Origin: a virus
Reading direction: 5' to 3' (one strand)
IMG/VR virus record: IMGVR_UViG_3300031857_001463
Span: 1 to 23,048 of that record
Length of the DNA: 23,048 bases
Positions 15,959-22,600 of this stretch are shown piece by piece (position 1 is the stretch's first letter; each line of letters opens with the position of its first letter). A model generated the notes under the pieces. It was not told the origin of the DNA, made no database searches, and saw only the letters and a program-made list of their open reading frames with translations. Position numbers and translations under genes: made by a program.

Positions 15959-18105
15959 TGGCCGTACCACCAAATATTAACCCTTTAAATTATACAATAT
16001 CAATAACAGGTGATTGTAGTAATAATGCTTCAGGTATTATTTCTATTTTTGTAAGTGGAGGAACTCCACCTTATTCATTTGAATGGCAAGATTTCTCACC
16101 GTGTGTAAACTCTTTGGGTTTATGTGAAAAATTTGGATTGACTAGCGGAATTTATGCTGTCAGAATCAACGATAGCTCTTTACCTCAAAATAATCAGTTT
16201 ATTGTAAACATACCTGTATCTGATGGTGTTTGTGCATCAATAGTGCAAGTTCAAAATACAACTTGTAATTTTTTCAATGGGGCAGTAACAGGTTCTTCAA
16301 ATTCAGAATATTCCTCAACATTATTTTATCTTGTTGATTCAGGAGACTCATTTTTACAATCAGCAACAACAGCGGTTCAAGACGTCGTTTTCACTAATTT
16401 AAGTGCGGGAACTTACAATTTGATAGCATTTGATTTAGGTGGGTGTAGTGCAAGAACCCAAAGTTTCATTGTTGATAACTCACCTACTTTAGATTTTGGT
16501 TTTTATATTGTTCCTAACTCGAATTGTGGCTCGAATCAAACCAATGGTAAGTTATTCGTCACAGGTGTTACAGGAACACCACCGTTTACATATAATTGGA
16601 GTGTCGGGACATCAACAGGTTCAACTCTTACAGGATTGACCGCAGGAGTTTATTCTTGCACAGTCACAGACGCTTATGGATGTCAAGCTAGCAAATCCGC
16701 AGAGGTAACAACAGTTAATCCGTTGGCTTTTGGTTATTGGTCAGCAACAACTCCAACATGTTTCAACAGTGACGGGTCTCTTACATTATATATTACAGGA
16801 GGAACTGCACCATATTATTATTCTGCTTCAACAGGAAACGTCGAAGTTAGTTATCTACAACAGTTTACATTAAATTCAATTCCTTCAGGAACATATAGTG
16901 TTTCAGTAACGGATGCCGGCCTTTGTAATATTAATGTAACAACAAGCCTACAGTCACCACAGAGTATAGCCTCAGTTGACATATCATCAACAAATTCAAA
17001 TTGTTCCTCAAATGATGGTTCAATCACAGTCGCAGTATCACAAGGTAGCACACCATACACATACACGTTAGTCAAACCGAATGGAGATACCGTCACCACA
17101 CAATCGGCTCAACCTTTACAAGTTTATACAGGACTACAAGAAGGAACTTATACAGTCTTTGTATCAGACGCCACGGGTTGTGGAACAAGTCAAGAAGTAT
17201 ATATCTTAGCTCAAGACACATTCACAATTTCAACGTCTATTACAGGAACAACTTGCGGTGCGAATAACGGAGTGGTTCAGGTTTTCAGAACTACAGGTGG
17301 AACAGGTCCTTACGACTTTTCTTTGGATGATGACCAAATTATATTAGACACTTCTTTATCGGCAATAACATTCTCGAATGTTTCTGCTGGACAACACACA
17401 ATTACTGTTACTGATTCCACAGGTTGCACACAAACACAACAAGTTGTTGTCTCTGCTCAACCCTTGTTAACTTTCTCACTTTATTCTCAAGGATGTGGAA
17501 CAGGAGATGAAGGAGTTTTAACCGCATTCATCTCGTCAGGAACTCCGCCGTTCACATTCGATTGGTCAAACAATGTTACAGGAAATCCTCAACAAATATC
17601 AGTTTCAGGATTAAGTGCGGGGACATACACTTTGACCATTGTTGATGCGAATGCTTGTTCATACCAAAGAACTGCTGTCATATCTTGTAACGCCAATTTT
17701 GTTTCATATCAAACATATTTGATGGGCTCAGAAGCTTTAACAGTTCAATCTCAATCTAAGCGAGGATTGTTACAAATGTTGAATGATGGTTATCAAGATT
17801 TGGTTGATGGTAATCCTAATTGTAATTTAGTTAGTGCCGTTTATATTGCAAAAGTTTCGACAGACCCTGGTGGACTTACAAATCAACAAGCATTCTTCAC
17901 AGGAACAACACTCAACATAGCACCATCGGACAACTTATGGTATGATACAGTTAAGAGTTTGTTGCTAACAATACCAGGTATTTCGAATGTTGTAATTGAC
18001 CCAATAAACAATTCATTATCAATTTCTACAGACCCTAATAACACAAGTATTATTACGGAAAAAATCATTATAGAGTTGATAATCAATTATGATATAAATT
18101 GTTAG
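15958..18105 (+). CDS. SprB-repeat surface/fibre protein
   Basis: A 715-aa protein using the start MAVPPNIN at 15958, which overlaps the upstream TGA by one base; in-frame ATGs at 15940 and 15955 are less likely. Residues 14-576 are seven tandem SprB-like repeats, each with a Cys near the start, a G-T-P-P-Y/F-x-F/Y core, an L/S-A/S-G-T-Y turn, and a V-T/S-D-x-x-G-C strand. Such repeats are known from long adhesins of Bacteroidota, including the gliding adhesin SprB. Residues 622-715 form a non-repeat C-terminal domain shared with the gp7-like protein. I infer an elongated tail-associated adhesin or baseplate-attached fibre that contacts the host surface. There is no signal peptide, as expected for a virion protein. 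Confidence 0.88.
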   Translation: MAVPPNINPLNYTISITGDCSNNASGIISIFVSGGTPPYSFEWQDFSPCVNSLGLCEKFGLTSGIYAVRINDSSLPQNNQFIVNIPVSDGVCASIVQVQNTTCNFFNGAVTGSSNSEYSSTLFYLVDSGDSFLQSATTAVQDVVFTNLSAGTYNLIAFDLGGCSARTQSFIVDNSPTLDFGFYIVPNSNCGSNQTNGKLFVTGVTGTPPFTYNWSVGTSTGSTLTGLTAGVYSCTVTDAYGCQASKSAEVTTVNPLAFGYWSATTPTCFNSDGSLTLYITGGTAPYYYSASTGNVEVSYLQQFTLNSIPSGTYSVSVTDAGLCNINVTTSLQSPQSIASVDISSTNSNCSSNDGSITVAVSQGSTPYTYTLVKPNGDTVTTQSAQPLQVYTGLQEGTYTVFVSDATGCGTSQEVYILAQDTFTISTSITGTTCGANNGVVQVFRTTGGTGPYDFSLDDDQIILDTSLSAITFSNVSAGQHTITVTDSTGCTQTQQVVVSAQPLLTFSLYSQGCGTGDEGVLTAFISSGTPPFTFDWSNNVTGNPQQISVSGLSAGTYTLTIVDANACSYQRTAVISCNANFVSYQTYLMGSEALTVQSQSKRGLLQMLNDGYQDLVDGNPNCNLVSAVYIAKVSTDPGGLTNQQAFFTGTTLNIAPSDNLWYDTVKSLLLTIPGISNVVIDPINNSLSISTDPNNTSIITEKIIIELIINYDINC
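15997..17685 (+). repeat. Seven tandem SprB-like protein repeats
   Basis: Repeats of about 70-78 codons at protein residues about 14-87, 95-172, 181-250, 259-331, 340-417, 424-499 and 505-576. They are divergent in DNA and protein, so the expansion is old, unlike the near-identical units in the fibre gene downstream. Repeats 1 and 2 are the least canonical. Confidence 0.85.
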
Positions 18106-18106
18106 T

Positions 18107-18442
18107 ATGGTTCAGGTAAGAATAGAAGGAATAAGCGGGGCAACATATCCAGTTTCAGTTTTCATTGCTGACTATTATGGGAATAACCAAACCTTGATTG
18201 GAACCATACCCTCAGGTCCCGTTCCGCCACAAGTAAGTTATAATACAAGTATTCCAAGTTTATTTTATACGGCACCTCAGATTATGCTCATTTTGAGAGA
18301 CTCTGTAGGTTGCGAAACTTTCCAATTGTTAGATTGCACATTTGGTTGCACATTTCAAATCACAATACAGGAAGCAAATTGTGTTGTTAATATTTCTATT
18401 GATGAAGCTGTTTGTGGTTTTAATATTGTCACCACAACATAG
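18107..18442 (+). CDS. Small Cys-containing protein, possible SprB-related fragment
   Basis: A 111-aa protein that starts one base after the SprB-repeat gene. The first half is strand-like (VQVRIEGISG, then YPVSVFIADYYGNNQTLIG). The middle has LILRDSVGCETFQLLDC, which resembles the closing V-x-D-x-x-G-C strand of the SprB repeats upstream. The last 35 residues add three more cysteines. The N-terminal part also resembles in layout residues 28-75 of the 369-aa protein downstream (a VRL strand, then a PF/YP-x-V-x-V/I-D strand), but this is a visual match only. It is probably a small accessory structural protein; its function is unknown. An 84-nt gap with an AT-rich inverted repeat follows. Confidence 0.75.
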   Translation: MVQVRIEGISGATYPVSVFIADYYGNNQTLIGTIPSGPVPPQVSYNTSIPSLFYTAPQIMLILRDSVGCETFQLLDCTFGCTFQITIQEANCVVNISIDEAVCGFNIVTTT

Positions 18443-18463
18443 TATCAAAAAACTTTATTGTAA

Positions 18464-18481
18464 AAACTTATAATTAAGTTT
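18464..18481 (+). repeat. AT-rich inverted repeat after the 111-aa gene
   Basis: AAACTTA (18464-18470) and TAAGTTT (18475-18481) form a 7-bp stem with a TAAT loop in the 84-nt gap 18443-18526. It is AT-only apart from one C-G pair and has no T-run, so any terminator role is weak. Confidence 0.25.
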
Positions 18482-18502
18482 ACTGAAACAATATATCTGC
18501 GG

Positions 18503-18509
18503 TATTTAT
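18503..18509 (+). promoter_or_regulatory. TATTTAT motif before the 369-aa gene
   Basis: TATTTAT is followed by an A/T-rich leader with 17 nt before the ATG at 18527. It is the fourth member of the set found in intergenic gaps, with slightly longer spacing than the others. Confidence 0.33.
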
Positions 18510-18526
18510 TTAATAAAAATTCGCGG

Positions 18527-19636
18527 ATGCCATTATATTCCATAATAGTAACTAACAACGCACCTGGTTGCGGAACAGAAATCGAACAACAACTTACGGT
18601 TACTGCCTGCACAACTTACATTGTAAGACTTACTTCCAACTCAAACGCTATCGGTCCTTTTAATGTTTATGTAGATACTACAGGGTCAACACCTGTGTGG
18701 TCTGCACAGACAAGAACTCAAATGATTAATGGTGTTGAAGTTCAACTTGGACCATGTGCTACGCCAACACCAACACCTACTCCGACCGTAACACCAACAA
18801 CTCAGACTCCAACACCAACTCCAACTATAACAGATACGCCAACACAAACACCAACAACAACCCCTACACCTTCAGTCACATCTACTGAAACACCTACACC
18901 GACAGTGACTCCGACAGTCACACAAACTCCTGGTGCGTCAACAACGCCAACACCGACAGTAACTGAAACTCCAACAGAAACACCTACGAATACACCTACA
19001 CCTACAGTAACAGGGACACCTAACGCCACTATAACACCAACACCAACAATCACACCAACGGTAACTCCAACAGTTGGAACAATTACGATTACATTATTAG
19101 GTCAATTCTCACCAGGTTCGATTAATGCATATTATACCGCGACAGCAAATGCAATTCTAAATGTTGACACGGAGATTTCTTTCGTTGATACTTTAGGTTC
19201 ATTTACAGGCTCTCCATATGTTCTGAGTGGTTCGGTTGTAATTGTTTCGGGTCAAAGTTTTGGTGATGCAAATTATCAAATACCTGGAGACTATTTTGAT
19301 TTGGATAAATCAAGTTCTTATACATCAGTAAATCAAACATTTACAGGTTCTCCAACTAATACATTCGTAATTAATACATTATCGGAATTTGATGTGACAC
19401 CAACTCCAACTCCGAGTGTGACAGCAACACAAACACCAACACCAACTGTTACTGAGACAGAAACACCAACACCTACTGTAACACCAACTGTTACTGAGAC
19501 AGAAACGCCAACACCAACTCAGACACCTACTCCTACCTCAACTCCAACAATATTTGAGATATACATTATAACTCAAGATGGACAAGAAATAATAACCCAA
19601 GATGGTTTGCAATTAATCGCACAACAAACACCATAA
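18527..19636 (+). CDS. Fibre-type protein with two Thr/Pro-rich linkers
   Basis: A 369-aa modular protein. Residues 1-78 form a small beta domain with three or four cysteines ([20 protein letters not shown], then GPFNVYVD). Residues about 79-182 are a linker built from TPTPTPT, TVTP and TETP units. Residues about 183-290 are a second globular beta domain. Residues about 291-341 are a second Thr/Pro linker. The last 28 residues contain a tandem ITQDG pair ([19 protein letters not shown]), likely a compact oligomerisation or capping element. Thr/Pro linkers keep domains apart and can carry O-glycans; glycosylation is not shown here. The gene stands between the SprB-like protein and the Gly-X-Y fibre, so a role in the host-contact apparatus is inferred. 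It has its own upstream motif and no Shine-Dalgarno sequence. Confidence 0.85.
   Translation: MPLYSIIVTNNAPGCGTEIEQQLTVTACTTYIVRLTSNSNAIGPFNVYVDTTGSTPVWSAQTRTQMINGVEVQLGPCATPTPTPTPTVTPTTQTPTPTPTITDTPTQTPTTTPTPSVTSTETPTPTVTPTVTQTPGASTTPTPTVTETPTETPTNTPTPTVTGTPNATITPTPTITPTVTPTVGTITITLLGQFSPGSINAYYTATANAILNVDTEISFVDTLGSFTGSPYVLSGSVVIVSGQSFGDANYQIPGDYFDLDKSSSYTSVNQTFTGSPTNTFVINTLSEFDVTPTPTPSVTATQTPTPTVTETETPTPTVTPTVTETETPTPTQTPTPTSTPTIFEIYIITQDGQEIITQDGLQLIAQQTP
18761..19072 (+). repeat. First Thr/Pro-coding low-complexity tract
   Basis: Degenerate tandem repeats of ACA/ACT/ACG-CCA/CCT/CCG codons encoding about 104 residues of Thr/Pro-rich linker. Synonymous codons are heavily mixed, so DNA identity between units is low while protein periodicity is kept. 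Confidence 0.85.
19398..19550 (+). repeat. Second Thr/Pro-coding low-complexity tract
   Basis: About 51 codons of Thr/Pro-rich linker. It includes two near-identical copies of a unit encoding [12 protein letters not shown], separated by PTVT, which suggests a recent short duplication. Confidence 0.8.
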
Positions 19637-19663
19637 AAAAACTGAAAAACCACTAAGATAAAA

Positions 19664-19671
19664 TATTTATA
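19664..19671 (+). promoter_or_regulatory. TATTTATA motif before the collagen-like fibre gene
   Basis: ATATTTAT is followed by 5 nt and then the ATG at 19676, the same arrangement as before the gp25-like gene at 772. It is the only candidate signal in the 39-nt gap 19637-19675. Confidence 0.38.
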
Positions 19672-19675
19672 AGCT

Positions 19676-22600
19676 ATGGCAACAACAAGAATAACCGACT
19701 TACCTATAGTATCAGGAGCGTCCCCTCAAGATATACTATATATTGTAACAGATTTCACTGGAGGAACATCAGGAACTTCAGGACAGATAACTTTTTCGGC
19801 ATTAACAGCCTCCATTACGGGAGGAACTAGTGGTTCATCTGGCACTTCAGGTTCAAGTGGAACAAGTGGTGTAGATGGTAGTTCAGGAACCTCAGGCATT
19901 GATGGTTCATCAGGAACTAGCGGTGTAGATGGTAGTTCAGGAACTTCAGGAACTGATGGTTCATCAGGAACTAGTGGAACCGACGGGTCATCAGGAACAT
20001 CTGGTTCAAGTGGAACAGATGGTTCATCAGGAACTTCGGGTATCGATGGTTCATCAGGAACTTCAGGTATTGATGGTTCAAGTGGAACAAGTGGTGTTGA
20101 TGGTAGTTCAGGAACTTCAGGTATTGATGGTTCAAGTGGAACAAGTGGGACAGATGGTTCATCAGGAACTTCAGGAACTGACGGGTCTTCAGGAACTTCA
20201 GGTATTGATGGTTCTTCAGGAACTTCGGGTATCGATGGTTCATCAGGAACTTCTGGTATTGATGGTTCATCAGGAACTTCTGGTATTGATGGTTCATCAG
20301 GAACAAGTGGGACAGATGGTTCAAGTGGGACTTCAGGAATAGATGGTTCATCAGGAACAAGCGGGACAGATGGTTCAAGTGGGACTTCGGGAATTGATGG
20401 TTCTTCGGGGACTTCAGGTATAAGTGGTGTTGATGGAACTGATGGTAGTTCAGGTTCTTCGGGAACTTCAGGGACAGACGGTAGCTCAGGCACAAGCGGT
20501 ATAGATGGTTCTTCAGGGACAAGTGGAACAGATGGTTCATCAGGAACTTCAGGAGTAGATGGTTCTTCAGGAACAAGTGGAACAGACGGTTCAAGTGGAA
20601 CCTCAGGAATTGATGGTTCTTCAGGAACAAGTGGAACAGATGGTTCATCAGGAACTTCAGGAGTAGATGGTTCTTCAGGAACAAGTGGAACAGACGGTTC
20701 AAGTGGAACCTCAGGAATTGATGGTTCTTCAGGAACCTCAGGAATTGATGGTTCTTCAGGGACAAGCGGAACAGATGGTTCTTCAGGAACAAGTGGAACA
20801 GATGGTTCGTCAGGAACTTCTGGTTCATCAGGAACTGACGGTTCAAGCGGAACCTCAGGCTCTTCAGGAACTGACGGTTCATCAGGGACTTCGGGTTCAA
20901 GTGGAACAGATGGCTCATCAGGAACTTCTGGCTCTTCAGGAACGGACGGTTCATCAGGAACTTCTGGTTCATCAGGAACAGATGGTAGTTCAGGAACGTC
21001 AGGCTCTTCAGGGACAGATGGTAGTTCAGGAACATCAGGCTCTTCAGGAACAGATGGTTCATCAGGGACTTCTGGTTCAAGTGGAACAGATGGTAGTTCA
21101 GGAACTTCTGGTTCTTCAGGCACAGATGGCTCTTCAGGTACTTCAGGTATAGATGGCTCTTCAGGAACTTCTGGTTCATCAGGAACGGATGGTAGTTCAG
21201 GAACATCAGGTTCAAGCGGAACATCAGGTAGTTCAGGTTCTTCAGGAACATCAGGTAGTTCAGGTTCTTCAGGAACATCAGGTATAGACGGTTCTTCAGG
21301 AACTTCAGGTATAGACGGTTCATCAGGAACTTCTGGAACTTCAGGTATAAGTGGTGTAAATGGAACTAGCGGAAGTTCTGGTTCAAGTGGAACTTCTGGT
21401 TCTTCAGGAATTTCTGGAACAGACGGTAGTTCAGGAACATCAGGTTCAAGTGGAACTGATGGTAGTTCAGGAACTTCTGGTTCTTCAGGAACAGATGGTA
21501 GTTCAGGGACTTCGGGTTCTTCAGGGACGGATGGTAGTTCAGGGACTTCGGGTTCTTCAGGGACGGATGGTAGTTCAGGGACTTCGGGTTCTTCAGGAAC
21601 AGATGGTAGCTCAGGAACTTCTGGTTCTTCAGGGACTTCGGGTTCAAGCGGAACAGATGGTAGTTCAGGAACTTCTGGTTCTTCAGGAACAGATGGTAGC
21701 TCAGGAACTTCTGGTTCTTCAGGAACTTCTGGTTCTTCAGGAACGGATGGTAGTTCAGGGACTTCTGGTTCAAGTGGAACATCAGGTTCAAGTGGAACAG
21801 ATGGTAGTTCAGGAACATCAGGAATAGATGGTTCTTCTGGCACATCAGGTTCAAGTGGAACAGATGGTAGCTCAGGAACTTCTGGCTCAAGCGGAACAGA
21901 CGGTAGCTCAGGAACATCAGGTTCAAGTGGAACAGATGGTAGTTCAGGAACATCGGGCTCTTCAGGAACTGATGGTTCAAGCGGAACTTCTGGTTCTTCA
22001 GGAACTGATGGTTCAAGCGGAACTTCTGGTTCTTCAGGAACTGATGGTTCAAGCGGAACTTCTGGTTCTTCAGGAACTGATGGTTCAAGCGGAACGTCTG
22101 GTTCTTCGGGAACAGATGGCTCTTCAGGGACATCTGGTTCTTCAGGAACATCAGGTTCAAGTGGAACGGATGGTAGTTCAGGAACTTCTGGTTCTTCAGG
22201 AACAGACGGTAGCTCAGGAACTTCTGGCTCAAGTGGAACAGATGGGTCTTCAGGGACTTCAGGTTCTTCAGGAACAGATGGTTCGAGTGGGACGTCTGGT
22301 TCTTCAGGAACAGATGGTTCTTCTGGCACATCAGGTTCAAGTGGAACGGATGGTTCTTCTGGCACATCAGGTTCAAGTGGAACAGATGGTAGTTCTGGAA
22401 CATCAGGTTCAAGTGGAACGGACGGTTCATCAGGAACTTCTGGCTCAAGTGGAACAGATGGCTCTTCTGGCACATCAGGTTCAAGTGGAACAGATGGTAG
22501 TTCTGGAACATCAGGCTCAAGTGGAACAGATGGCTCTTCTGGCACATCAGGTTCAAGTGGAACAGACGGTAGCTCAGGAACATCAGGTTCAAGTGGAACA

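Noticed and set aside
18802-19053. Minus-strand 83-codon open frame rich in Gly and Val
   Set aside because: It is the antisense of the Thr/Pro linker and is low complexity.
19726-22545. A 939-codon open frame on the minus strand rich in VPEEPSVPLEP-type repeats
   Set aside because: It is the antisense of the Gly-X-Y array. The + strand frame begins with a typical tail-fibre N-terminus, is preceded by the same motif as its neighbours, and fits the all-plus gene order; Gly/Ser/Thr codons read backwards simply give Pro/Glu/Val codons without stops.
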